DNA of 5,233 nt from Candidatus Aenigmatarchaeota archaeon (GCA_023139785.1 JAGLMX010000056.1:1-5233); one strand, 5' to 3'; shown: positions 1 through 5,233, counted from the first letter of the stretch. A program made the numbers and translations. The notes: generated from the sequence alone by a model not told the origin.

Positions 1-1177
1 TATAATCCCATGGAGAGCCTATGTTGTCTGCGTCATAGGGATTAGTTGCAGAACAGTCAATATCATTTTCCAGATAATAATCATCATCCAAAGGATACGC
101 TGCATCGTTGCCTATCTTTTGCAGTTCTTCGCAGGTCGAGATTGACGTTAACCCCAAAAGGCTTGCTTCGTGTTTCTGAACTATAACCCGTACATTTCCT
201 GCTCCATCAAGATACTCGTCAACTTCTGCGTTGCTATTTAATGCAATGCCTATTGTGCAATCAGCCGGACCGGGACATGAATTATCCAGTTCGCTTTCCT
301 TAAGTTCAAATAAAGAGGTTGTTTTGTCAAGCAAATACAGCCTCAAGTCATTTTCGTTTACAGATTCATCTGCTTTGCTTGCATATCCTTCCCAGGAAAT
401 ATTCATTGAGTGAATGCTGCCCGGGCTTTCATCTATTTTGAATACAAAATCATGAACCACTTGCTGTGTCAGGCCTGCATCAGCAGAAATTGATGTGCGA
501 ACGTTATTTGGTGACGAAATCGCTGTGTAATCACCGGCAATAAATTCGGTTCCGGGAACATCCCAAGTAGTCCTGTCAACAGGAACCGGAACTGCTGCGG
601 CAGCAGTTTTCCCGGAATAGGCCTTATTGTTTAAGATATCTGTGAAATCATATGTTTTGTACTGAAGTGCTGCTGATTTGTTGCTTTTAATTTCTCCGGA
701 AGGGTTGCCATAATATAGGTATATTGTTTTTATGGAACTTGCAGGTATGGAAGCGACTTTTGACCAAATCTTTGTTGACGCTGTATTACATCCTGATTCA
801 ATCCAGTATGGTATTTCGGTTGCTCCGTCAGAATCAATAAAACGAATATCCGAACAATCAGGTTTCATTTTGCCGGCTGAAATTAAGGCGGCTGTGTCAA
901 CTGTTATGTTTATTTGATAGTCTGTTAAATCGCCGGCAGTATTTGAGATATTTATAGACATTACATAATTCCATGTCTCGTTCCACCAGAGAGGTTTTTT
1001 TAAATTGATGTCGCCGTTGAGCTGTGTTATGTTTTCTTTGAGAGATATTCCTAATTCGTCTGTGAAGTTGTCTTCCCAGCTTGTTGGTGTTTCGGTTATT
1101 GAAGCAGATTGAAGAGGCATCAGCATTAAAAGGGCTAGTGAAGCGAATATTAACGAATAGAATATTGTTTTTTTCAT
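1..1177 (-). CDS. Secreted surface protein with DUF2341 domain and GLUG-like region (C-terminus beyond window)
   Basis: I translated this frame by hand. It stays open for 392 codons from the ATG at 1177 to the left edge, so the protein is partial at its C-terminus. Residues 1-26 form a Sec-type signal peptide: MKKT, then a hydrophobic stretch at about 5-22, with likely cleavage after QSA or QSAS. Residues about 62-160 match the DUF2341 domain (WWNETWNY, LTDYQINITVDT, DCSDIRFIDSDG, PYWIESGCNT, TIYLYYGNP), including its Cys pair C108/C130. An Ala/Pro/Val linker follows near 191-200, then a beta-rich segment (HDFVFKIDE, MNISWEGYA). Residues 346-392 (ISTCEELQKIG, YPLDDDYYLENDIDC) resemble the start of GLUG-type adhesin repeats. 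Seven N-X-S/T sequons (N37, N49, N66, N76, N90, N166, N259) fit an extracellular, possibly glycosylated protein. An adhesin or cell-envelope role is inferred; the ligand is unknown. Confidence 0.85.
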   Translation of the reverse strand, partial: MKKTIFYSLIFASLALLMLMPLQSASITETPTSWEDNFTDELGISLKENITQLNGDINLKKPLWWNETWNYVMSINISNTAGDLTDYQINITVDTAALISAGKMKPDCSDIRFIDSDGATEIPYWIESGCNTASTKIWSKVASIPASSIKTIYLYYGNPSGEIKSNKSAALQYKTYDFTDILNNKAYSGKTAAAAVPVPVDRTTWDVPGTEFIAGDYTAISSPNNVRTSISADAGLTQQVVHDFVFKIDESPGSIHSMNISWEGYASKADESVNENDLRLYLLDKTTSLFELKESELDNSCPGPADCTIGIALNSNAEVDEYLDGAGNVRVIVQKHEASLLGLTSISTCEELQKIGNDAAYPLDDDYYLENDIDCSATNPYDADNIGSPWDY

Positions 1178-1213
1178 AGATAACACTCAACAGAATATAT
1201 ATGAGTGCAGGGA

Positions 1214-1222
1214 CTTATAAAA
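1214..1222 (-). promoter_or_regulatory. Candidate TATA box of the surface-protein gene
   Basis: On the minus strand the sequence reads TTTTATAAG, with A-rich bases upstream (CAAATAAA) that could serve as a BRE. Its centre is about 41 bases before the ATG at 1177. With the usual archaeal spacing of about 25 bases, transcription would start near 1192 and give a leader of roughly 15 bases. A weak ribosome-binding match, GAGTG at 1188-1184, lies six bases before the ATG. A second AT-rich stretch (CATATATAT, 1196-1204) is too close to the ATG to be the TATA box of a leadered transcript. Confidence 0.45.
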
Positions 1223-1307
1223 TTTATTTGAAGAGCGAGGGGTGTGGATTTGCGGTGTGCTCACAAGGAGGTTTTGTTTTCTGCATTCTTGTTGTGGCCT
1301 GGTTGAT

Positions 1308-1862
1308 TCACTTCATTGCTTTTATTGCGCGAAGCTTCTTTTTCAGGTTTTTTATGGCAATTTCAACAGTATCTTCAGAGCGCGCACCAGTGCATACAAT
1401 TTTCCCGGAATTGAAAAGAAGGAATACAACTTTTGGTTTGTCAAGGCGCAGGACAAGACCCGGGAATTGCTCAGGTTCGTACTCACATTCGCCAATATCA
1501 AAAACAATCTTGTTTAAATCAAGCCTTACGTTCAGGCTTGCGGATGCAACAATGTTTACGACTTCTACATCTATTTTTTTGGGTATGGTGACGCCGTATT
1601 TTGAAAAGGTCTTCATGACTATGTTGATTGCTTCTTTGGCTTTTTTCAATGATTTTGAGCCGGAACAGATTATTTTTCCTGTTGTAAAGACAAGAGTTGA
1701 TGCCTTGGGCTCTTTTATTCTGTAAACAAGCCCGGGAAACGATTCCGGTTCGTACTCTGCAGACTCAAGCTTTGAAGCAAGGTGCTCAAGAGAAAATTTT
1801 GTGTGTGTGTCAGCAGACACAACAACGTTTTGTATTTTAATATCATTATCTTTTGCTACCAC
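1308..1862 (-). CDS. tbp: TATA-box-binding protein (TBP), archaeal general transcription factor
   Basis: TBP binds promoter TATA boxes and, with TFB, recruits RNA polymerase. The 184-residue product is the pseudo-symmetric two-repeat saddle. Repeat 1 (about 7-90) carries EYEPESFPGLVYR and LVFTTGKIICSG; repeat 2 (about 97-180) carries EYEPEQFPGLVLR and LLFNSGKIVCTG. The four phenylalanines expected to kink DNA are present (F42, F59, F133, F150, equivalent to yeast F99, F116, F190, F207). Two or more starts are possible: TTG at 1874 (188 aa), GTG at 1871, or GTG at 1862. I chose 1862 because GGTGA at 1872-1868 sits five bases before it, whereas the earlier codons overlap that site. The C-terminus is basic (KNLKKKLRAIKAMK) and lacks the acidic tail seen in many archaeal TBPs. 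The gene has its own promoter and is probably transcribed separately from the zinc-ribbon gene ahead of it. Confidence 0.96.
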   Translation of the reverse strand: MVAKDNDIKIQNVVVSADTHTKFSLEHLASKLESAEYEPESFPGLVYRIKEPKASTLVFTTGKIICSGSKSLKKAKEAINIVMKTFSKYGVTIPKKIDVEVVNIVASASLNVRLDLNKIVFDIGECEYEPEQFPGLVLRLDKPKVVFLLFNSGKIVCTGARSEDTVEIAIKNLKKKLRAIKAMK

Positions 1863-1867
1863 AACAT

Positions 1868-1872
1868 TCACC
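1868..1872 (-). promoter_or_regulatory. Ribosome-binding site that decides the tbp start
   Basis: The minus strand reads GGTGA, complementary to the archaeal 16S rRNA 3' end, five bases before the GTG at 1862. It lies inside the reading frame that opens at TTG 1874, so it argues for the shorter 184-residue TBP. An ATG at 1867-1865 is out of frame. Confidence 0.6.
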
Positions 1873-1907
1873 AAGACCTAGTTGATTGATAGAGTTTTGT
1901 CTTCGTC

Positions 1908-1919
1908 CCTTTATAAAGG
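1908..1919 (-). promoter_or_regulatory. TATA box of tbp, a perfect 12-bp palindrome
   Basis: CCTTTATAAAGG reads identically on both strands. It lies between the stop of the zinc-ribbon gene (1926) and tbp. The predicted transcription start is near 1888, giving a leader of about 25 bases before the GTG at 1862. TBP is an obvious candidate to bind its own promoter here. The symmetry means that orientation must come from flanking BRE-like bases, which I cannot assign with certainty. Confidence 0.65.
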
Positions 1920-1925
1920 AATGCC

Positions 1926-2081
1926 CTACGCTGTTTGCAAAAGTTTTGAAAATTCACCAGGGGCCATCTTAACATCCCGTATTGTTAACGGTGCTTCACA
2001 ATGCTCGCAAATGCCGTTTGCTTTTCCCCATCTCCACTCAAAAACCTCATTACACTTAGAACAAATAACACGAACTTTCAA
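1926..2081 (-). CDS. Small zinc-ribbon protein, 51 aa, function unknown
   Basis: This short gene is supported by a strong Shine-Dalgarno sequence (GGAGG at 2093-2089, seven bases before the start), an upstream TATA box and a coherent protein. Translation starts at TTG 2081 (MKVRVICSKCNEVF) and ends at TAG 1928-1926. Two CX2C knuckles, C7/C10 (CSKC) and C25/C28 (CEHC), are 14 residues apart and should bind one zinc in a rubredoxin/zinc-ribbon fold. Aromatics W16 and W18 lie between them. The tail after residue 31 (LTIRDVKMAPGEF) looks like a beta strand followed by a short helix. I do not recognise the family. A transcription- or RNA-related role is only suggested by the fold and by tbp next door. 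The small size and the separate tbp promoter make an operon link to tbp weak. Confidence 0.72.
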   Translation of the reverse strand: MKVRVICSKCNEVFEWRWGKANGICEHCEAPLTIRDVKMAPGEFSKLLQTA

Positions 2082-2085
2082 GTTA

Positions 2086-2094
2086 CCGCCTCCC
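2086..2094 (-). promoter_or_regulatory. Strong ribosome-binding site of the zinc-ribbon gene
   Basis: The minus strand reads GGGAGGCGG, the best Shine-Dalgarno match in the window, with GGAGG seven bases from the TTG at 2081. No ATG, GTG or TTG in frame lies close upstream, so this site fixes the unusual TTG start. Confidence 0.75.
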
Positions 2095-2160
2095 TTGATG
2101 CACTGATTATTTTGTGTATCTTAATATCTCAATACAGTGCGTTATTCATATAGACACGGT

Positions 2161-2171
2161 AATATATAAAG
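2161..2171 (-). promoter_or_regulatory. Canonical TATA box upstream of the zinc-ribbon gene
   Basis: The minus strand reads CTTTATATATT, close to the archaeal consensus TTTATATA, with CGAAT upstream as a possible BRE. The expected transcription start is near 2140, which leaves a leader of about 58 bases before the TTG. That is long for an archaeal mRNA leader. A second weaker AT-rich box (CTATATGAATAAC, about 2141-2153) could give a shorter one. Confidence 0.6.
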
Positions 2172-2181
2172 ATTCGTATAA

Positions 2182-2195
2182 TTGTTGAAAAACAA
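2182..2195 (-). terminator. Candidate dnaK terminator (T-run within a small stem-loop)
   Basis: The minus strand reads TTGTTTTTCAACAA: a five-base stem (TTGTT/AACAA) around a four-base loop, containing the run TTTTT. Archaeal termination usually needs only a U-run, and this is the first such run in the roughly 105 bases after the dnaK stop. The stem is weak, so the assignment is tentative. Confidence 0.3.
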
Positions 2196-2299
2196 GCTAT
2201 GATAACAGCGTTTTCATTTTCATTTGTTGAGATTTTGTTCTTTATAGGGGCGCAGCCAGGGGGTGATTTTAGATATCCCGTGATGACTTGAATGCGTGG

Positions 2300-4174
2300 C
2301 TATTCCTTTTTTTCATCATCTACTTTATATTCTGCGTCAACCACTTTTTCATCGGGCTTCTTTTCGTCTTTGCTTTCTTTGTCTTTTTCGCCGGAATCTG
2401 CGGTGGTCTCTTTAGGTGTGGCAGATTTCTGATACATTGAAGCACCGACTTCCTGGAGCACTTTGCTAAGGGCTTCGGTCTCTGCCTTCATTTTTGCAGT
2501 GTCCTCGCCGTTCATGACTTCTTTCAGGCTTTTCATTGAGGATTCTATTTTTTCTTTTTTATCTGCGGGTATTTTGTCGCCAAGGTCTGAGAGCGTTTTT
2601 TCAGCAGTGTATGCCATGGATTCTGCAGAGTTTTTTATTTCGACTTCTTCTTTTTTCTTTTTGTCATCATCTGCGAATTTTTCTGCTTCTTTGACCAGGT
2701 TTTCTATATCTTCTTTTGGCATTTTTGTTGATGCAGATATTGTGATTTTTTGCTCGGTTCCTGTTCCCTTGTCTTTTGCGCTCACATTGAGGATTCCGTT
2801 TGCATCTATGTCAAACTCAACTTCTATCTGCGGTACGCCTCTTGGTGCCGGCGGTATTCCGACAAGATTGAATGTGCCAAGGCTTGTGTTGTCTGTTGAC
2901 ATCGGGCGCTCGCCCTGCACAACGTTTATTGTTACTGCGTTTTGGCTGTCAGATGCAGTGGAGAATATTTGTGATTTTTTTGCAGGTATTGTTGTGTTTC
3001 TTGGAATGAGGGCTGTTGCAACTCCGCCGAGAGTTTCTATGCCGAGTGTTAAAGGAGTTACATCAAGCAAAAGGATGTCTTTGACATCGCCTGAAAGGAC
3101 TGCGCCCTGTATTGATGCACCGAATGATACGCATTCCATTGGGTCTACGCCGCCTTCTATTTTGCCTTTGCCTACAAATTCCTCGACAAAGGTTCGAACT
3201 GTTGGCATGCGCGTTGGCCCTCCGACAAGAATGACTTTTTTTATGTCATCTTTCGTGGTTTTTGCGTCTTTCATTGCCTGCTCCATTGGGTGCTTGCAGC
3301 GTACTACAACAGGTGCAACAAGGGACTCAAGTTTTGCGCGCGTAAGTGTGAGGCTCAAGTGCTTTGGTCCGCTTGCGTCCGATGTGATGTAGGGCATGTT
3401 GATGTCTGTTGTAAGGACTGTTGACAGTTCTATTTTTGCTTTTTCTGCGGCTTCGCGAACTCTTTGTGTTGCCATCTTGTCTTTTGAGATGTCAACGCCT
3501 TCCTGTGATTTGAATTCATTGATTATCCATTCAATTACTGCGGCGTCCATGTCTGTTCCGCCAAGCTCTGTATCGCCTGCGGTTGACTTTACTTCAAATA
3601 TGCCGTCTCCGAATTCTAGTACAGTTACGTCCAGAGTTCCTCCGCCGAGGTCAAAGACCAGTATTTTGTGTTCGCCTTCTTTGTCAAGGCCGTATGAAAG
3701 TGCTGCTGCGGTCGGCTCGTTTATTATTCTAACAACATCAAGGCCTGCGATTTCGCCGGCGTCTTTAGTTGCCTGCCTTTGGTTGTCATTGAAGTATGCA
3801 GGAACGGTTATTACTGCTTTTTTTACAGGCTCGCCGACAAATGCTTCTGCGTCCTTTTTTATTTTTTGGAGTATGAACGCTGAGATTTGCTGAGGGGTGT
3901 ATTCTTTTCCATGAACTTTGTATTTGTGGCTTGAGCCCATCTTGCGTTTTGCAGCAGTGATTGTGCCTTCATGATTTGTCACTGCCTGCCTTCTTGCAGG
4001 ATCGCCAACAAGAAGTTGCTCGTCCTTTGTGAATGCAACAACAGACGGGAATGCTTTGCCGTACATTGTGGCGCCTTCTGCGCTCGGTATTGTGGTCGGC
4101 TTTCCGCCGAGCATTACTGCTGCCTGTGAATTAGAAGTGCCGAGATCAATTCCGATTATTTTTTCTTTTGCCAT
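2300..4174 (-). CDS. dnaK: Molecular chaperone DnaK (Hsp70)
   Basis: DnaK is a cytosolic ATP-driven chaperone that binds exposed hydrophobic peptides, with DnaJ stimulating hydrolysis and GrpE releasing ADP. The 624-residue length is normal. The ATPase domain (1-365) has GIDLGTSNS at 8-16, TVPAYFNDNQRQATKDAG at 123-140, NEPTAA at 152-157, FDLGGGTLD at 174-182, GDTELGGTD at 200-208 (T202 matches E. coli T199) and LVGGPTRMP at 316-324. The hydrophobic linker ILLLDV (367-372) leads to the substrate-binding beta domain (to about 485, with APRGVPQIEV), an alpha lid (about 488-582) and an acidic/lysine tail ending VVDAEYKVDDEKKE. The Gram-negative-type insertion of about 24 residues near position 80 is absent. 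I chose ATG 4174 over GTG 4183 because GGTGG at 4184-4180 lies five bases before it. The gene starts ten bases after the NTPase-GrpE stop, so the two are almost certainly co-transcribed. Confidence 0.98.
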   Translation of the reverse strand: MAKEKIIGIDLGTSNSQAAVMLGGKPTTIPSAEGATMYGKAFPSVVAFTKDEQLLVGDPARRQAVTNHEGTITAAKRKMGSSHKYKVHGKEYTPQQISAFILQKIKKDAEAFVGEPVKKAVITVPAYFNDNQRQATKDAGEIAGLDVVRIINEPTAAALSYGLDKEGEHKILVFDLGGGTLDVTVLEFGDGIFEVKSTAGDTELGGTDMDAAVIEWIINEFKSQEGVDISKDKMATQRVREAAEKAKIELSTVLTTDINMPYITSDASGPKHLSLTLTRAKLESLVAPVVVRCKHPMEQAMKDAKTTKDDIKKVILVGGPTRMPTVRTFVEEFVGKGKIEGGVDPMECVSFGASIQGAVLSGDVKDILLLDVTPLTLGIETLGGVATALIPRNTTIPAKKSQIFSTASDSQNAVTINVVQGERPMSTDNTSLGTFNLVGIPPAPRGVPQIEVEFDIDANGILNVSAKDKGTGTEQKITISASTKMPKEDIENLVKEAEKFADDDKKKKEEVEIKNSAESMAYTAEKTLSDLGDKIPADKKEKIESSMKSLKEVMNGEDTAKMKAETEALSKVLQEVGASMYQKSATPKETTADSGEKDKESKDEKKPDEKVVDAEYKVDDEKKE

Positions 4175-4179
4175 TAAAA

Positions 4180-4184
4180 CCACC
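4180..4184 (-). promoter_or_regulatory. Ribosome-binding site of dnaK
   Basis: GGTGG begins on the base directly after the stop codon of the upstream fusion gene and is five bases from the ATG at 4174. It excludes the in-frame GTG at 4183, which lies within it, and it supports translational coupling of the two genes. Confidence 0.7.
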
Positions 4185-5153
4185 TTATTTTTTCTTTGAG
4201 ACTTTTACTTTAGCATGCCGTATGACCTGTCCGTTGAGTTCATACCCTTTTTGCAGGACTTCAAGGATTGTGCCATCCTCTTTTTTAGATTCTTCCTGCA
4301 TGAATGCCTCGTGATATGCGGGGTCAAATTGTTTTCCCACAGCATCAACATCATTTACCCCAAATTCTTTGAGAGTCTTTAAAAATCTCTGCAATATCAT
4401 TTCAAGGGCTTTTTTGTCTTCTTTGTCTTTTGATGCGCCAACAGCGCGCTCAAAGTCATCCACTATGCCAAGCATAGCGACTATGATTTCCTGGCTCGCG
4501 CACTTTACAAATTCAATCTTCTGTTTTTCAAAAAACTTCTTGTAATTATCAAAATCTGCCTGAAGGCGAAGAAGCTGTCCTGTCTTTTCTTCGAGAGGTG
4601 TTTTATAGGATTCTTTTTTTGATTCTACGGGGGCATCTTCTTTGTATGCAGGGTGTACAAAAGGCATGAGTGCAAGTATGACTGCTTGCTTTAGGGCATC
4701 GGTTCTTGTTATCCTGCTTTCTGAAAGTATTCCGATTGCGCCTTCTTTCTGGCTTGTGTTTTCTCTCTCTGTTGCCTCATCAACAACCTGTCCAAGCTCT
4801 TTCCCGTTTTTGATTTCATGCATGTATTTTGCAGGCAATTCAAAAAGCGGGCTGTATCCAAAGTGAACTTCATTGCTTTTGCTTACAATAGCGCAGCACG
4901 CACCGCAGTATTCTTTTCCTGAAGCAGTCATGAGGCCGCCTTCTATACCTATTCCTGCATCTGCCTTTGAGAGTTCAAGGGCATGGCGCGCCCTGTTTTC
5001 TGCGCCTTCTTTTAGTTCGCTGTCAGACGGCTGTGCAGGCACGTTTGATTCGGCATCAACAAAAACAAGTTCTGCTTTAGGGAAAAATTCCTTTATTGCA
5101 AGCTTTGCAGCTTCAATCTTTGCCGGATTTTTAGAGCCTACTGAAAATTTCAT
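4185..5153 (-). CDS. Fusion: DUF84/YjjX-type inosine/xanthosine triphosphatase plus GrpE nucleotide-exchange factor
   Basis: The protein has 322 residues, about twice the length of either family. Residues 1-170 are a complete non-canonical purine NTPase, which hydrolyses ITP/XTP and keeps deaminated purines out of nucleic acids. Its motifs are VGSKNPAKIEA (5-15), QPSD (41-44), GAENRARHAL (50-59), GIGIEGG (67-73), GKELGQVVDE (117-126), KEGAIGILS (136-144) and the terminal QAVILALMPFVHPAY (156-170). A Lys/Glu-rich linker (171-190) follows. Residues about 193-322 are GrpE: LRLQADFDNYKKF (195-207), the bundle motif VDDFERAV (231-238), FGVNDVDAVGKQFDPAYHEAF (264-284) and GYELNGQVIRHAKVKV (303-318). 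The long N-terminal GrpE helix looks short. No start codon with a ribosome-binding site lies at the junction, so one polypeptide is expected. A GTGAT site lies three bases before the ATG at 5153. Placement before dnaK supports a genuine GrpE role. The combined activity is unknown. Confidence 0.93.
   Translation of the reverse strand: MKFSVGSKNPAKIEAAKLAIKEFFPKAELVFVDAESNVPAQPSDSELKEGAENRARHALELSKADAGIGIEGGLMTASGKEYCGACCAIVSKSNEVHFGYSPLFELPAKYMHEIKNGKELGQVVDEATERENTSQKEGAIGILSESRITRTDALKQAVILALMPFVHPAYKEDAPVESKKESYKTPLEEKTGQLLRLQADFDNYKKFFEKQKIEFVKCASQEIIVAMLGIVDDFERAVGASKDKEDKKALEMILQRFLKTLKEFGVNDVDAVGKQFDPAYHEAFMQEESKKEDGTILEVLQKGYELNGQVIRHAKVKVSKKK
4614..4620 (-). other. A7 slippery heptamer in the NTPase-GrpE linker
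   Basis: The minus strand has seven A in the register tcA AAA AAA (S178, K179, K180), the form of a canonical minus-one slippery heptamer A_AAA_AAA. A minus-one slip, or one extra A added by the polymerase, would continue as AGA ATC CTA TAA. The result would be an NTPase-only protein of 183 residues ending in R-I-L. I see no stimulatory hairpin downstream and no upstream Shine-Dalgarno-like element, so programmed slippage is only a possibility. Confidence 0.35.
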
Positions 5154-5214
5154 GATATCACTAACAGATGCATGTAAAGAAATGGATTAGAAGCAAGTAA
5201 GAGTTATGGAAGTA

Positions 5215-5224
5215 GTTTTAAAAC
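5215..5224 (-). promoter_or_regulatory. Candidate TATA box of the NTPase-grpE-dnaK operon
   Basis: GTTTTAAAAC, a 10-bp palindrome, is preceded on the minus strand by the A-rich stretch AACAAAAAA, which may act as a BRE. Its centre is about 66 bases before the ATG at 5153, so transcription could start near 5194 with a leader of about 40 bases. The match to TTTATATA is imperfect and the window ends nine bases further on. No separate heat-shock operator could be identified. Confidence 0.38.
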
Positions 5225-5233
5225 TTTTTTGTT

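Noticed and set aside
897..1190. Minus-strand open frame of 97 codons overlapping the surface-protein gene
   Set aside because: The neighbouring frame from ATG 1177 gives a signal peptide and DUF2341 over 392 codons. The 97-codon frame is an Arg/Asn-rich shadow of it.
1265..1306. Strong Shine-Dalgarno-like AAGGAGG on the + strand in the spacer between tbp and the surface-protein gene
   Set aside because: The following frame from TTG is only about ten codons long and has no support, so the match looks accidental.
2202..2248. TATA-like CTATAAAG and an eight-codon frame (MKMKTLLS) on the minus strand after dnaK
   Set aside because: The frame is far too short, without a ribosome-binding site. 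The AT-rich spacer would yield such matches by chance.
2280..2286. GTGATGA on the + strand, a match to box C of C/D-box RNAs
   Set aside because: No CTGA box D occurs within a plausible distance downstream, and the region runs into the 3' end of dnaK.
2463..3893. Long open frames on the + strand opposite dnaK, and similar ones at 1201-1725, 4642-4866 and 4873-5190
   Set aside because: They lie wholly antisense to well-identified genes, have no recognisable domains, and are expected by-products of the codon use of the real genes.
5206..5233. Possible start of a divergent + strand gene (ATG at 5206, MEVVLKLFC)
   Set aside because: Only nine codons are visible before the edge, no convincing ribosome-binding site is present, and the stretch overlaps the likely promoter of the minus-strand operon.
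1..5233. CRISPR arrays, tRNA or rRNA genes, insertion sequences and attachment sites
   Set aside because: I looked on both strands and found no repeated spacer structure, cloverleaf-like sequence, transposase motif or long direct or inverted repeat.

Overview
The window is archaeal. It encodes a TATA-binding protein (TBP), canonical archaeal TATA boxes lie upstream of several genes, and the ribosome-binding sites are of the GGTG/GGAGG type. The DnaK is bacterial in type and lacks the roughly 24-residue insertion in the ATPase domain found in Gram-negative DnaKs, as is usual for archaeal DnaKs. The compact layout and the DUF2341/GLUG-type surface protein would fit a DPANN-like or other uncultivated euryarchaeal lineage, but that placement is a guess. 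All supported genes are on the minus strand, so the window is described here from its right end in the direction of transcription.

Right part (5153 to 2300) is a two-gene chaperone operon. The first gene is a single 322-residue ORF. It joins a complete house-cleaning inosine/xanthosine triphosphatase (DUF84/YjjX family, about residues 1-170) to a GrpE nucleotide-exchange factor (about 190-322). Ten bases later comes dnaK (624 aa), with its ribosome-binding site directly after the upstream stop codon. GrpE drives ADP release from DnaK, so the pair form a functional unit, and the attached NTPase is the surprise of the window. The linker contains a run of seven A in the A_AAA_AAA register. Slippage there would stop translation three codons later and give an NTPase-only product. 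No dnaJ follows dnaK.

Middle part (2299 to 1308) has a 218-bp spacer with a candidate dnaK terminator and a clear TATA box. It is followed by a 51-residue CX2C...CX2C zinc-ribbon protein that starts at TTG behind a strong Shine-Dalgarno sequence. Next comes tbp, with its own TATA box, a perfect 12-bp palindrome.

Left part (1177 to 1) is the first 392 codons of a secreted surface protein: signal peptide, DUF2341 domain, a beta-rich segment and the start of a GLUG-like repeat region. It runs off the left edge. No tRNA, rRNA, CRISPR array, insertion sequence or long repeat was seen.
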